From Cricetomys ansorgei (Eukaryota > Chordata > Mammalia > Rodentia > Nesomyidae): a stretch of DNA of 64,000 nt. Below, piece by piece: positions 33,337-44,605 of this stretch. Within the stretch, counting starts at the first letter, position 1, and each line of letters begins with the position of its first letter. The notes beneath the pieces are model-generated. The model did not search any database. It saw only the letters and a list, made by a program, of their open reading frames with translations, and was not told the origin of the DNA. The position numbers and the translations under genes were made by a program. The stretch lies in NCBI GenBank assembly GCA_026225945.1, contig JAMJFZ010002307.1, positions 2,116,001 to 2,180,000 of the forward strand, written 5' to 3'.

Positions 33337-33501
33337 TTATGTGTGTATGAGGGTACACATGTCACCATGTTCGTTGCGGAAGTCAGAGGTCAACTTCATG
33401 GAGTTGGTTCTCCCTTCCACCTTTATGTGAGTTCTAGGGGTGGAACCCACCCAGGTCGCCGGGCTTGTGTGGCTTTACCCACTGAGCCATTTCCCCAGCC
33501 T
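33337..33501 (-). repeat. B3 SINE, antisense
   Basis: 'gcggaagtcagaggtcaact', 'tggagttggttctcccttcc' and 'tttacccactgagccatttc' then 'cccagcctg'. Confidence 0.82.
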
Positions 33502-33607
33502 GTGGCTCCTGTGTTTAAGCACTGTGCTGACAGCTGCCCCATCTTAGTGACATGGCGGCTCTCGGTATGCACTAATGGAACTAAGTTTGACACATTGCTT
33601 CTTCTAG

Positions 33608-33737
33608 TTCATTTTGAGCGTCAGGCTGGACTACCGGATCTCATACATGCTGTCCATATACAAGAAGGAATTTGGGGAGAGCAACGACAGTGGTGACGCC
33701 TCTGCCAGCGTCTCCCCAGACACATTGCTACCATCAG
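33608..33737 (+). CDS. Itpr2: Itpr2 exon J: solenoid helix and Ser/Asp-rich loop
   Basis: A 130-bp exon: 43 codons (residues 509-551, [10 protein letters not shown]...DTLLPS) plus one base of Ala552. The acceptor is gcttcttctag and the donor gtatct. [22 protein letters not shown] is the conserved helix pair (ITPR1 has [22 protein letters not shown]). The tail ESNDSGDASASVSPDTLLPS is acidic and serine-rich and is probably disordered. It varies between species and receptor types. Confidence 0.95.
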
Positions 33738-33744
33738 GTATCTA

Positions 33745-34921
33745 TGGTTTGCGATCTATGTCCTTACTTTTTATTCCTTGGAAATTTCATGTATTAATAC
33801 CATGTATTTTGATTGTATCCATCTATCACTATCTCCCTCCTCCTCTCTCTAATGCCCCATACCTCATCTCTCTTCCCAGTGCATTTCCTTGTTTTTATTG
33901 CCAGCCCCCTGAACCCAGTTAGGGCTGCCCATATGAACATGGGTGTGTGTCTATTCAACAGGGCATAGTCAACCCACCAATACCATGTCTTCAGAAGAGA
34001 GTGACTCTCCCCCTGTCAGCAGCCATCAGCTGCCAATATCCATAATAGAATTTTGGCTGGCCTGCTCTCGCAGGGGTGACCACAGCTGCTGTGAGTTGGT
34101 GTGTGCACCTGTCTAGACGGTACTTCAAAGCACTCCTCTCTGCCTACCGACTCTTACATTCTTTTTGCCCCCTTCTTTTACAAAGTTCCCTGCATCATGC
34201 ATGGTGGGGGGTTGATAGACTTGAGCATCCCCAGCTGAGCCAGTGTTATTTATACTGTGCATTTTGACTAGTTATCTGCATTAACCATTATCCACGAAAA
34301 AAGAAGCTTCTCTGACCAAAGCTGAGAGCAGCGCACACCTAGAGGTATAAACATAAATATTTAGAAAGCTGTTTGGCAGCATAGGCATTCAGTAAAACAA
34401 CAACAGTAGGTTCCCCAGTAGGGCCTGCAGTTTTCTCAGTCATGGGCTTTTTACCAGGGTGTGAGATCCCTCCAGCAGGCCTCATAGCCAATCAGACAGT
34501 CACAGGTTACCCCAATAACCATGGTGCCGCTATTGCACCAGTGGACACATAAACAGCATGTCAGTATTGAAATATGCAGGGTCCAGCACTGGGTGAGACT
34601 TGAAATCTTTTCTCCTCCAGTAGCCCACATAGCATCTTCTGGCACATGTAAGCCAGCCAGCAGGAAGAGTTTCCTGGCCCATCAGAGTTGGTTACTCTGT
34701 GTCTTAAATCCAAAGTGAGTGGTGTCTTCAGCAATTGAGTCTTGTATTTTAGTTTTGGTGGGCAACCAAGAACACAGGTAGCCTGTGTTGTTTGGGGTGC
34801 TCCTGGGGGCTCTCTGATCAGTAACTCATAGGGAGGTATTCTGTGCCTTGCACTGAAATTTTAATTTAATAACCCATGCTTTCTGGAAGTACCCGTATAG
34901 GGTAGACTTCTGTTCAAATTC
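33745..34921 (-). repeat. Antisense L1 (Lx-like) non-coding segment, 1.2 kb
   Basis: The order 'agggctgcccatatgaacat', 'gagagtgactctccccctgt', 'ccacagctgctgtgagttgg', 'ataaccatggtgccgctatt', 'cagcaattgagtcttgtatt' and 'ctttctggaagtacccgtat' follows the rodent L1 non-coding region. It is the largest single transposon remnant in the window and begins within 10 bp of the exon J donor. Confidence 0.82.
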
Positions 34922-34922
34922 C

Positions 34923-35486
34923 ATGTATGTGTGTGTGTTTATATGTATGTGTGTGTTTATGCATATACTTGTGTGCGTATATATATATGTGTGCATATGC
35001 ATATGTGTATCTATGTGTATGTGTGTGGTATATGTTATATACATGTATGGCTGAGATGTGTATATATGTATATGTTTGTATATAATATATACACATGCAC
35101 ATATACACATATGTGTATATGCATATACGTATACATATATACACACGTTTGTATATATACACGTGTGTATATATGTGTGTGTATATGCAGTGTATGAATG
35201 TGTGTATTGTATATATATGTATCCATGTGTGTGGTATATATATGTGTGTGTATATATATATACACACACATATATATACCACACACACACATATATATAT
35301 AGATATATACATATATATGCACATATACATATATGTGTGTGTATATACACAGGTGTGTATATATATCTGTATATGTATATATGTGTATATATTCACATAG
35401 GTGTGTGTATACGTGTGTGACAGCATATGAATGTATGTGTGTTGTGATGTATATATGTGTGTGTGTGGTGTATGTGTGTGTATACT
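34923..35486. repeat. TG/TA/CA alternating tract
   Basis: About 560 bp of nearly pure alternating purine-pyrimidine sequence (tgtgtg, tatata, cacaca, with ATGC steps). It contains the perfect palindrome 35226-35287. Such sequence readily adopts Z-DNA or cruciform forms in vitro. Confidence 0.95.
35226..35287. repeat. 62-bp perfect palindrome
   Basis: Base-by-base pairing from 35226/35287 inward to 35256/35257 has no mismatch. The arm runs tgtgtgtggtatatatat then gtgtgtgtatata. Pairing breaks at 35225/35288. Confidence 0.93.
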
Positions 35487-35804
35487 TAATTAGCCTACAA
35501 GATAATGGATTGCCATAAGGCTTTTTTGTGATCTTTAATTTTGCATTCTGCTTTAAAAAACCCCAAGTACCTTTCATATCTATCTTAACAGAAGTATTTC
35601 TGCCAGAGGATGACAATCTGTACTAGTTGAAATTGAGACAGAGCATTATATACCTTGCCTGCAAAGACAGGGAGGTATTTGCTGTTATTTGGCATTACAT
35701 CCTGGACACCCTGTCTCCTGTTACTGTGCTAGGTAGGGTTTACAGATGACAAAAACACAGATGGGAGGAGCGACTTGTAAAGATCACTGTGTTTGCTCCT
35801 CTTC

Positions 35805-36140
35805 ACTGAGGTAAAATACTCGACGAAAGCAGCTTGAGGGAACAAAGCTTTGACTGACTTACAGTCTGAGGGTGCAGTTCACTGTGGAAGGCGAACTGAG
35901 GGCCGAGGGGTGTGCTCACATGTCACCACAGTCAGGAAGCAGAGAGAGGTGGTGACTGCTGCTGCTCAGCTCACACTTCTTTCTAGTCCAGGACCCCAGG
36001 CCATGGGGAGCAGCCACCCACATTCAGGGTGGGTCTTCCCACCTCAGCTAAACCTTCCAGGAAACATGCACACAGACACAGCTGGGGTGTATTTCCAGTC
36101 TAAATCTAGGCAGGTTGGCAGTGAGGGCTGCCACAGCCAT
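35805..36140 (+). repeat. Rodent interspersed repeat
   Basis: 'gaggtaaaatactcgacgaa', 'cagtcaggaagcagagagag', 'cagctcacacttctttctag' and 'cattcagggtgggtcttccc' follow the layout of a common rodent family. Family name not asserted. Confidence 0.65.
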
Positions 36141-37376
36141 CAGAGTCCCAGACACCCAGGCCTCTCCAGAGTCTGAATCTTTTGCACATTATGTTCTTTG
36201 GGTGAAAATCTGAGAAAAAATGTTCCTGCCTGGGTCAAAGAATGGTATGAAATGTAGCTGAGAGAGCAGGTATTTGTGGGGAAGCCACGGTTAGCCAGAG
36301 AACGGAGAGAAAGGGCTCCTACAGCTTGCCTTGGTGCCTGGCCTTGGGGTCTTCTGCTTTGGAATTCTCTCTCACACTTAAAAACTAGGATGTTTTTGAG
36401 AGTTGGAACATAACCTCAAAGAGCATAAAAATGGCTGAAAAATTTTGAGACTATAAAAAGGACTTTGTGAAGACTAAGAAATATTAACTCACCTTTTACC
36501 TGGATGGGCCAGGTCAGTCTGCGCAGGCTATAAACTACACCTTAGGACACAGGCAGCCGGGAAACAGAGCTCTTCCGAGTCTAGCAGTTGTGCACAGACA
36601 GGAGACTCCTGAACAGTTCTAGGAGCTGAACAGTGCTAGGAGCTGCCTTCTCCATCCATCCAGCTATCCATTAGATGGGCAAGAATGATTCATTGGCAGT
36701 GTAGAGAACGGGGGCTAGACCAATTGCTTTGCTACTCACCTCTGCCCTGTAGACAGGCAGCCGCCATTCCTCCAGGGCAAGAAGCCACTCCTGGCACCCC
36801 TGCAACACCGCAGTTTCTCAGAAGTATAGAACCCCAAAGGGCTGTTTCCAGGAACAATCAGGCAGAACCAGAAAGTCGTGCTGGCGGCTGCATTGACAGA
36901 AGCATAACAGTTATTGGCTCCCAGAAACCAGACTTCTGGAAACATGAGCTGAGTGTCAGTAAAATACCCAAGCAGAGGTTGAGAGCACCCCAGAAAATCC
37001 TCTCTCTGATGGAGCTGATGCCTTTTCTCCTGTGTGTGTGTTGGGGGGGGGGGATGAGGAGAGTCATACTTCCAGAATAAGCTTTCCCCCTCCTTTTCAT
37101 ATCTTGCTCGCTTTTCTTTCTATGCTCTAGAGAGCAGAAATCAGTCATCTATTTATCATTTGAACATGCTGTCTGAGTAAAGACATCTTCAAAATGGTGG
37201 TGGTAGGGCACAGTGAAGACTTGTGATTGGATCACAATACGAAATGACCCTGTTCTACAGGAAAAAGAGACGGAATTTCAAATATATTAAGTGTAGGTAG
37301 AATGGCCATATTGATGGGAAGCACAGTGACAAGGTCTTTAAATGAACTTTGAGTCTTTAAAAAATGCTTTCCACTT

Positions 37377-37582
37377 GGGGCTGGAGAGATGGCTCAGCTG
37401 TTAAGAGCACTGACTGCTCTTTCAGGACCTGGGTTAGATTCCCAACACCCACATGGTGGTTCACGACTGTATGCAGTTCTAGTCCCAGAGCAGCTGACAC
37501 CCTTTGCTGGCCTCTGTGGACACTGCACAAGATGGTGCACAGACATACAGGTAAAACACCCATACACGTGGAATGAAAATAA
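37377..37582 (+). repeat. B2 SINE, well preserved
   Basis: 'ggggctggagagatggctca', 'gttaagagcactgactgctc', 'cccacatggtggttcacgac' and 'cctctgtggacactgcacaa'. The tail lacks the gtctgaagacagctac segment I associate with young mouse and rat B2. Confidence 0.93.
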
Positions 37583-37871
37583 AGGAGAGAAAATTGTTCT
37601 TCTATGCCGTGCTGTGTGCATTTCTATGAAGACACGCACATATATTTGGCATTTCAAATACACACATATACACACTTACAAACAAGAGCACCTTTGTACA
37701 GATGCCTCTTGATCTTTTAACACACTCGATGCCAGTGATATGTTAGCTTAAAGCATAGCTCACATTAAAGAGGGAGAAAGCACATGTGCAGCCCTGGATT
37801 CAATATACAACATCTAATACAATCATGCAGATGCAGAAACTTCAGTTAAGATGTTCAGGTTTGTTCCAGTT

Positions 37872-38285
37872 TTGTTTCTGTTGCTGTGATAAAATACTCC
37901 AGCAAAACCAGTTTGGAAGAGGAAGGGGTTTATTTCAGTTTCTATTTTCAGGCTATAGCCTATCTTGGCACAGAGGTCACAGAATATGACTTGAGAGAGC
38001 CAGTCATAACCAGCCACATCATACCTGCAGTCAGGAGGGGGGAGTGGGGAGGTGGGGGGGTGCACATATGTGCTCGCTTGCTGGCTTGTGGCAGTCTTAA
38101 ACAATTCAAGACCTCCTACCTAGGGAATGGTGTCACCCATGGTGGGCTGGATCTTCCAATTCCAGTGAACATTGGTAATCAAGACAGTCCCCTCCCCCAC
38201 ATGCCCACAGGCAAACCCAATCACTGAGAATGGTTTCCTAGGTGATTCTAGGTTGTGTCAAATTGACAAAGCACCATCACACTGA
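37872..38285 (+). repeat. Rodent interspersed repeat
   Basis: Same broad family as 14762-15130: 'tctgttgctgtgataaaata', 'gaggaaggggtttatttcag', 'aggttgtgtcaaattgacaa'. Confidence 0.75.
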
Positions 38286-38406
38286 TTAAGTGGAATTATA
38301 TTGTAATTTTCTGAAGAGGTATTAAAATAAAAATATCTTCAATTAAGTGAATACGAACATGAATTAAGACAAAATAAAGACTAACTTTCAGCATGTGTCT
38401 TCACAG

Positions 38407-38464
38407 CTATTGTTCCCGACATCGATGAAATTGCAGCTCAGGCAGAAACGATGTTTGCTGGAAG
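38407..38464 (+). CDS. Itpr2: Itpr2 exon K: short 58-bp linker exon
   Basis: The smallest exon in the window: two bases of Ala552, 18 codons (residues 553-570, IVPDIDEIAAQAETMFAG) and two bases of Arg571. The acceptor is tcttcacag and the donor gtactg. It encodes an amphipathic acidic linker, type-2-specific (ITPR1 has a different DFEHIEEQAEGIFGG). It is not a multiple of three, so skipping it would shift the frame. It is too short for simple ORF finding and was placed by joining exons J and L. Confidence 0.93.
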
Positions 38465-39109
38465 GTACTGTACTGAGCCTTTAACTCATATGTGGATATA
38501 TCTTACCTAGAATTTTATCCAGTTTGTTATCATTCATCTTCTCATGCATGCCTAGATACCCTGTTTGCTGCTAGCACAGTTTCTACCAGAAGATTTGAAC
38601 TTACTCTAGAGGGAGGAGCATGACTCTGATTTCAGTCACCTTTAAAAAATGGGAGAAATGAGATCCACATATTTAACTTTCTCAGAATTCTTGGCTTTTC
38701 TCTCCTCAGATAATGACAGCACATACGTGCCCTTTAGCTGCCCTGATACTAGTATTATGGTATCTTGTCTTAGGTAGTTGAGGCAAGGAAGTCGCTTCTG
38801 TTGTTGCTGTCCTTAACTTTACGCATGAGAAGTCGGGCGTTTTCTGCCGGCTGGAGGTCTCCAGGATGAAAACTAGTAAGGCGCTTGTGGCGTGACCCTC
38901 CTTGTACTGCATCCCTGGCATGTGTTATGAAGTTTCTTCTCCAGAAATGAAACAATAGTCACCAAAGTAAATCTCGGAGAGGATTACTGACCCGTTTTTA
39001 TTATAGACCTTAGGTAACCTGAGGAGCTAAAAATGTCCATCCTAAACTCTTTACTCCCTCCTTTCTCTAGAAAGGGGGAGGGCAGGAATTAAGAATTAAC
39101 AGAACCATA

Positions 39110-39232
39110 GATCTACAGTTCCACACTAGCCTGGGCTACAGAGTGAGATTCTGTCCAGGGGAGGAGGGAGAGAGAGAGAAGGGAAAGAAGGGGGAAGGGA
39201 CGGAGGAGGAAGGGAGGGAGGAAAAACAGAGT
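39110..39232 (+). repeat. B1 3' fragment followed by GA-rich tract
   Basis: 'tagcctgggctacagagtga' is a B1 segment. A GGGA/GAGA purine tract follows from about 39157. Confidence 0.7.
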
Positions 39233-39649
39233 CCACAAATGTTTAGTGAACATTTGGTATATCCTTATTTTTCTATTGTGATCTGACTTTTGTTGTGATT
39301 TCCTGTTGAAATATTTTATTATTCCTGGGAAGAAATATGATTTCGTCCTAAAGCACGGACATGAACTGCATGACACTTTTCACTGATGGCCCTGGTAATA
39401 GATTGATGACGACAGAATTGTGTCCTATAAAGTGGCAGGACCTGAACAATTCCTAGAGACAAGTGGCTTCTTAGCTGTCCCACTGTTGGCTCTCAGTGTG
39501 TTAGCCAGGTGTCTGTGGAGAAGCTGGTGCGACCCACCGGGGCTAGCCGCGCCTGTGTGGCATGTGCAGTCATCTGCAGAGTGTAGTGTGATCGAGAGCG
39601 ATCGTGAGTGCTAAGGGTTTATGTGTTGAATATACTTTTAACCATTATT

Positions 39650-40145
39650 TTGGTGTGTGTATGTAAGTGTGTGCATGTGTGTGAGTATGCAATGTGTATG
39701 TGTAAATGTGTGCATGTGGGTATGTGTGAGTGCATGTGCATGATTGTGTGCATGTGTGTGAGTGTGTGTGTGAGTATGTGTGAGTATATATGTATGTGTG
39801 TGTGTGTGTGCATGTAAGTGCATGTATGTGAGTGTGCATGTAAGTGTGTGAGTGTATGAGTTTGATTGTGTGTATATGTTTGAGTATATGTGCATGCGAG
39901 TGTGTGAATGTGTGTGTACATGTGAGTGTGTGTACATGCATGTGAGTGTGTGTACATGCATGTGAGTGTATGAGTGTGTGTATATATGAGTACATGTGCA
40001 TACATGTGAGTGTGTGAATGTATGTGTGAGTACATTTGCATGCATGTGAGTGTGTGCATGTGTGTGAGTGTGTGTGCATGCATGTGAGTCAGTGTGTGTA
40101 TGTGTGAGTGCATGTGTATGCATGTGAGTGTGCGAGTGTGTGTGA
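39650..40145 (+). repeat. GT-rich tract (tgtgtgcatgtgag type)
   Basis: About 500 bp of GT-rich sequence with repeated 'catgtgagtgtgtg' words. Open frames on both strands are due to composition. Confidence 0.93.
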
Positions 40146-40254
40146 TGAGCAGCAGCTCATGCACTGATTCCCCACTGTATCCCTTCTCTTTGCTCCATTT
40201 AACCTTGTGCTGCTTTGTTCAACATGGCTGTAGAACCAATAGATTATACTCTAT

Positions 40255-40530
40255 CTGTCATCTGTTTACATGTCTGTATGTGCCTATCATTTTAAAGTCA
40301 TCTATATATCTGTCTATCATCTATCTATCTTTATGGATCATGTCTAGCAATCATCTGTCTATGAATGTATGTATCTATCATGCATCAGACACCGATCATC
40401 TATCTGTGCATCAATTCTGTGTGTAAGTCATTTATATGTGCGCTATCATCTGTGTTCCATCTCTGTTCCTATCTACGTGTCCGTCATTTATCATCGATCT
40501 CTTTGTCATATCTATCTTCCCTCCTACCTA
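40255..40530. repeat. Degenerate ATCT tract
   Basis: Repeated 'atctatctatc'-like and 'tctgtctatcatc' words, interrupted. A weaker relative of the array at 45770. Confidence 0.8.
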
Positions 40531-41077
40531 TGTAACCCACACATCTTATTAGCATGGGTGTGGTAGGCTATATAGGCTTGGATAATTGCACTCCATGTTT
40601 GCCCAGCCACAAGTTGTCTAGGGAATACAGCCCATCAGCAGCAATGGAAGCCTTCACATAGACCTTTCACCCCAGTGGAATCTTGTTCCCAGTCCCACTG
40701 TGCCAAACACACAGAGCTCAGTGATGGCTGTGTGTTTGTGACTGTCCCTCCCCACCTGCCATGGAGTGATCTCTGTGGGCTCTGGGGAAAACCAGCCATT
40801 GGTCAACACTGACAATAACTGCTTTTGCAGAAGGGGGACTCTTTGAGGGAAAAGGGGATGAGGGAGGGGCAAGGAGGACAAAGAAGGGTACTGGGAATAT
40901 TACACAGTGAGCCATGCTTGAAAAAAACACAGTGAAACCCATTATTTTATGTGCTAAGTAACAATGAGGAATGATTTAGAGATTGCTTAAATGCCTGTTT
41001 TTTTCCTGTGTGTTGGTGATCAGCTCTTGGGATTTGCTGAGGAACCACATCAGTTATATAAGATTAAGAAGTAAGAA

Positions 41078-41244
41078 GCCGGGTGGTGGTGGCACACGCC
41101 TTTAATCCCAGCTCTGGGGAGGCAGAGGCAGGTGGATCTCTATGAGTTCAAGGCCAGCCTTAGCTAAACAGTGAGTTCTGAGACAGCCAGAGTTACAACA
41201 GAGAAACTGTCTCAAACAAACAAACACATTAAAAAAAAAAAAAG
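41078..41244 (+). repeat. B1 SINE, young-looking
   Basis: 'gccgggtggtggtggcacac', 'gcctttaatcccagctctgg', 'ggcagaggcaggtggatctc' and an intact A tail. The bases aagaagta occur just before and again just after the tail, which fits a target-site duplication. Confidence 0.95.
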
Positions 41245-41380
41245 AAGTATCAATGTCTTCCTTTCATTTCTTATTTTGGGAAAACAAGAGGTTTAAGTTT
41301 AAAAACACAGATATCATTATAATGGCTTTAATATAGATATCACGTAATATGCTAATTTAGGATTACTTTTGGTTTTACAG

Positions 41381-41546
41381 AAAGGAAAAAACTCCAGTTC
41401 AGCTTGATGACGAAGGGGGCAGGACGTTCCTACGGGTCCTCATCCACCTGATCATGCACGACTACGCCCCGCTGCTGTCGGGAGCCCTGCAGCTGCTGTT
41501 CAAGCACTTCAGCCAGAGAGCAGAGGTGCTGCAGGCCTTCAAACAG
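41381..41546 (+). CDS. Itpr2: Itpr2 exon L: conserved solenoid ([15 protein letters not shown])
   Basis: A 166-bp exon: one base of Arg571 and 55 codons (residues 572-626, [10 protein letters not shown]...VLQAFKQ). The acceptor is gttttacag and the donor gtaggc. [30 protein letters not shown] and EVLQAFKQ match the ITPR family. Residue 600 is Ala in HDYAPLL, where I remember Pro (HDYPPL) in ITPR1 and human ITPR2. A SINE fragment lies directly after the donor. Confidence 0.96.
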
Positions 41547-41905
41547 GTAGGCTGCGGCCGGGGCTGCTTGCCTAGCCCGTGCAGGCTCTTGGGCCCGGAG
41601 CATGCTCTTAACCCCTGGCTCATCTCTCCAGCCCCCCTCGACTTACGTTAAATTACTTTCAGCACTTTGAAAAGTATTTTTAGAGCACACGTCTAAGAAT
41701 CCCTTTTGGTGCACGAATATACCAGTTGGGGTTCATGAGTACTTGCAGATAAGTTTTCAGTCATTACAAACATACATCTCCATAAGCGTTCTGAATGTTG
41801 ACCTTCAGCTAATGCATGTTTAAAGATGGGGTCTTAGGTGCACGGGAACTAGGAACACAGAAAGCTGTGTGAGAGTATTAAGGGATGAAATTCTTCTGTG
41901 TTTAG
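41547..41905 (+). other. Intron L-M (359 bp)
   Basis: Short intron. It begins with an antisense SINE fragment (41575-41638); the rest is unremarkable. Confidence 0.8.
41575..41638 (-). repeat. SINE fragment (B2/ID 5' end), antisense
   Basis: 'catgctcttaacccctggct' and 'catctctccagcccccc' are the reverse complement of a B2 start. About 30 bp after the exon L donor. Confidence 0.6.
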
Positions 41906-42079
41906 GTGCAGTTACTGGTGTCAAACCAAGATGTGGATAACTACAAGCAAATCAAGGCAGATCTTGACCAACTTCGGCTGACGGTGGAAAAGTCTGAGCT
42001 GTGGGTTGAGAAGAGCAGCAGCTATGAGAATGGGGAGATGGGTGATGGTCAAGCCAAAGGGGGCGAAGAGACAAATGAG
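41906..42079 (+). CDS. Itpr2: Itpr2 exon M: helix pair plus polar linker, symmetric
   Basis: A 174-bp exon of 58 whole codons (residues 627-684, [10 protein letters not shown]...GGEETNE), phase 0 on both sides. The acceptor is gtgtttag. The donor gtttgt is weak at +3. [20 protein letters not shown] and [16 protein letters not shown] are conserved; the end ([19 protein letters not shown]) is a polar Gly/Glu-rich linker probably without structure. The 359-bp intron before it is short. An antisense B2 begins about 30 bp after the donor. Confidence 0.95.
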
Positions 42080-42111
42080 GTTTGTTTCCAAGATCACTTT
42101 ATTTTTCTTTA

Positions 42112-42306
42112 ATGTCTTAGGGCTTTGCCTATCTGTGCGTCTGTGTATCCCATGCATGTAGTGCCCATAGAGGCCAGAAGAGGGCACCATATCCCCTGGC
42201 ACTGGGGTTACAGAGGGTTGTGAGCTCCATTTGGGTGTTAGGAATCAAACCCGGTCCTGTGGAAGAGCGGCCAGTGAACTTACCTGTTAAGGCAGGGATC
42301 CAGACC
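42112..42306 (-). repeat. B2 SINE, antisense
   Basis: 'gcccatagaggccagaagag', 'ggttacagagggttgtgagc' and 'aggaatcaaacccggtcctg'. Begins about 30 bp after exon M. Confidence 0.85.
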
Positions 42307-42754
42307 CTACTTTTTTTAAAACAGTGTTTTACTGGTAATGCTTATATACGAGCTAACGCCAACACCATGGCTGATAGTTTCTGAAATGCCTGCCTCGTGT
42401 TGAACTTGGGTGCTTTTGATCTGCAGGGGTGTAAACGGGTGGAGGGCTTCCATAGGGCAGCTTTGGGAGTACTCAGGGCATCTCGGTTTACAGAGTGTTG
42501 GCACAGACGGTGGTAATTAAATATCTAAAAAGCTGAGGGGTTACAGGTAGCGTTGAGGCGGTGGCATTCTTCTTCAGGTTCTGGGACTGTGAGTTATCTG
42601 CAATTCTTCACTTCATCTTTTAGAGAATTTTCCTATCATTTTTTAAAAAAGTGTTAGTGGAATGTAGACTTTCTAATCTATGAAAATTTGTTTTATGATC
42701 ATTTAGGGCCACGGAAGTGCCATAAATTCTTCCATAACTCATTTACGAAGTAAG

Positions 42755-42965
42755 AAAAAAGTTAGCATTTATTTAGTGCTTCCTGTGTCCACACCAAAGA
42801 GCAGATGTTTTCACATGTAGAATCTCCTTTTAAATATCACAGCAAACTTTGGGGATGGTTATAGGGCTGCCTTTTTAAGTCCAATAAACTAAATCTGGGA
42901 AAACCCAAGGGCTCCCCAGGCTGTGAATTCTGGGACTCAGCCAGTGTTTGGATGATAAGAGCCAG
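42755..42965 (-). repeat. MIR, antisense
   Basis: 'agcatttatttagtgcttcc', 'ttcacatgtagaatctcctt' and 'gaattctgggactcagccag' follow the antisense MIR order over 200 bp. A pan-mammalian repeat. Confidence 0.7.
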
Positions 42966-43143
42966 GTTCCTTAAGATTGCATTTTCTGACACAGTATTAC
43001 TGAGTTTCTATGTTTTCACAGATTACAATACCCCTCCCTTTAAAATATGAAAAACACATATTTTACATGTGTTCTTGGAAGCTTACTGTTGCTTCTCATC
43101 TGACTTAGCATACCTGTTTGAGTTATTTCAGTAGAGGTCTTTG

Positions 43144-43262
43144 GATGTGTTGGCGAGGTGGTTCAGCAGGTACCAATACCTGACACCAATCCTTCTATCC
43201 TGCGTTCAATCCATGGGCCACACAGCCCTAACCTGAACTCACTGTGCTCTTGATAAAAGTTA
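43144..43262 (+). repeat. Possible B3-type SINE remnant
   Basis: 'gatgtgttggcgaggtggtt' and 'ctatcctgcgttcaatccat' resemble a SINE A-box/B-box region. Weak. Confidence 0.35.
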
Positions 43263-44239
43263 CAAAAGAGAAGATGCCTCGGAAGAATTCATCTGAGACA
43301 TGCCAGGAAGGTTGTTAGGCCATGGCTTTCATTTTCCATTCACGGAGAGAAGGTGGGAGAGAGCCCACCTACCGTGGGGTGGTGTGCATGCCGTTCAGCT
43401 GGAGACCCCTCAGGCACTTTGCCTGCATATGAGAAAGGAGCAGAGCATAGTCATTAATTGCAGATATTCTCAAGACAAAACTGTATAGCTGGTGTAAAAA
43501 ATTAGTTTTCTAGGGGATTCAAATGAGTGAGTGGTGAGGCTGGCATTTATTCACCGGGTCCCAGGTTTATTGATGCAAGAAATGGGCATCATTCTAGGCA
43601 TGTTGGTTAGAAAGTGGTTTAATATGAAGAAGTAAATATTTGGAAAATCCAGAGTTTGGAGGTTGCCCTTGGACTGCGGATGTCAAGGTCACATGATGGT
43701 TGTGCCCAGTGGAGCTTCAATTTGGGAGTCAAAAGGCTGCTCTGTTGTCACACCTGCGCTGCTTCTGCCACCACAGAGTCACTCTGAAAGCACGGGATGC
43801 GACAGTGAATACGAAGCTCTTAGGGAACATTTGTGTCTGCTGGAATTTTCTTCTTGGGCCCCGCAGCTCCAGGGAGTTGCCGTGTTTCCTCTTGGCGTCT
43901 CGGTTACAGACGAGCTCATCTCATCAGCATGGGCTGAACTGGATCTAGAATCTTCACTGCAGGGGGACCCAAGGGACCAGCGTTAGCTGCAGGGAAAGCT
44001 AGGGTGCCATGAAGGTCTGGGCCTGAGTTAGTAACCTACACACAGATGGTAATCCCGAGGCCGTCAGTAGTGAGTTGGGTGGGGTTGGGCTCAGACATCC
44101 CATAATCTATTGCTTGGCATATGTGCAACGTGGAGTAACTTGCTTTGATTTTCCAAGGTTTATCTTATCACGTACGAAATGGATAGCACAGAATACTGTA
44201 AGGAGCCAGTGAGGAAACCCTGATGGAGTGTTTGTGTTA

Positions 44240-44605
44240 CTGTGCTGACTAGTTTTTTGTTTATTTGTTTGTTTTGTTTTTTATTTTGACACAAGCTTGG
44301 GTCATCTGGGAAGAGCGACCCTCAACTGAGAAAATACCTCTAACGAATTGGCCTGTAGGGAGGTTTGTAGGGGTATTTCTTGATCAGTGATTAATATGGG
44401 AAGGCCTAGCCCACTGCGGGCAGTGCTAGTCCTGGGCAGGTGGTCCTGGGTTCTATGAAAAAAGCAAGCTGAGTGAACCACGAGAGCAAGCCAGTAAGCA
44501 GTGTTCCTCCAGGGCCTTGGCTCTCAGCTCCTGCCTTTAGTTCTTACCTGTCTTCCCTTCATGATGGACTGTGACATACAAGATTATTAAACCCTTTCCT
44601 CCTCA
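44240..44605 (-). repeat. Rodent interspersed repeat, antisense
   Basis: 'gtgctgactagttttttgtt', 'gacacaagcttgggtcatct', 'ccctcaactgagaaaatacc' and 'caagccagtaagcagtgttc' are the reverse complement of the family at 14762-15130. Confidence 0.82.

Larger units (their letters stand above)
29285..33607 (+). other. Intron I-J (4.3 kb)
   Basis: Contains a GT-rich tract (29358-29620), B1 pieces at 29633, 30070, 31165 and 32982, an antisense B2-type element (31785-31983), a purine tract (32125-32205), a 26-bp palindrome (33147-33172) and an antisense B3 (33337-33501). The stretches 29710-30060, 30200-31150, 31320-31770 and 32210-32980 hold nothing recognised. Confidence 0.8.
33738..38406 (+). other. 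Intron J-K (4.7 kb)
   Basis: Holds an antisense L1 segment directly after exon J, a TG/TA tract with a long palindrome, a B2 (37377-37582) and two rodent repeats (35805-36140, 37872-38285). The stretch 36180-37370 has no recognisable element; a 131-codon open frame at 36685-37080 there has no family signature and I treat it as chance. Confidence 0.8.
38465..41380 (+). other. Intron K-L (2.9 kb)
   Basis: Contains a B1 fragment plus purine tract (39110-39232), a GT tract (39650-40145), an ATCT-rich tract (40255-40530) and a well-kept B1 (41078-41244). The stretches 38480-39100 and 40560-41060 hold nothing recognised. Confidence 0.8.

Noticed and set aside
34826..35616. Tyr/Ile/His/Thr-rich open frames of 100-193 codons
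   Set aside because: They are produced by the TG/TA tract and its palindrome and do not resemble any protein.
36685..37080. 131-codon open frame in intron J-K
   Set aside because: No homologue or domain recognised and no splice or start context. I cannot exclude an old transposon origin, but coding is unlikely.
39608..40164. Open frames up to 181 codons on the minus strand
   Set aside because: Composition effect of the GT-rich array.
43663..43986. 107-codon frame in intron M-N
   Set aside because: No family signature or splice context; not supported as an exon of Itpr2.
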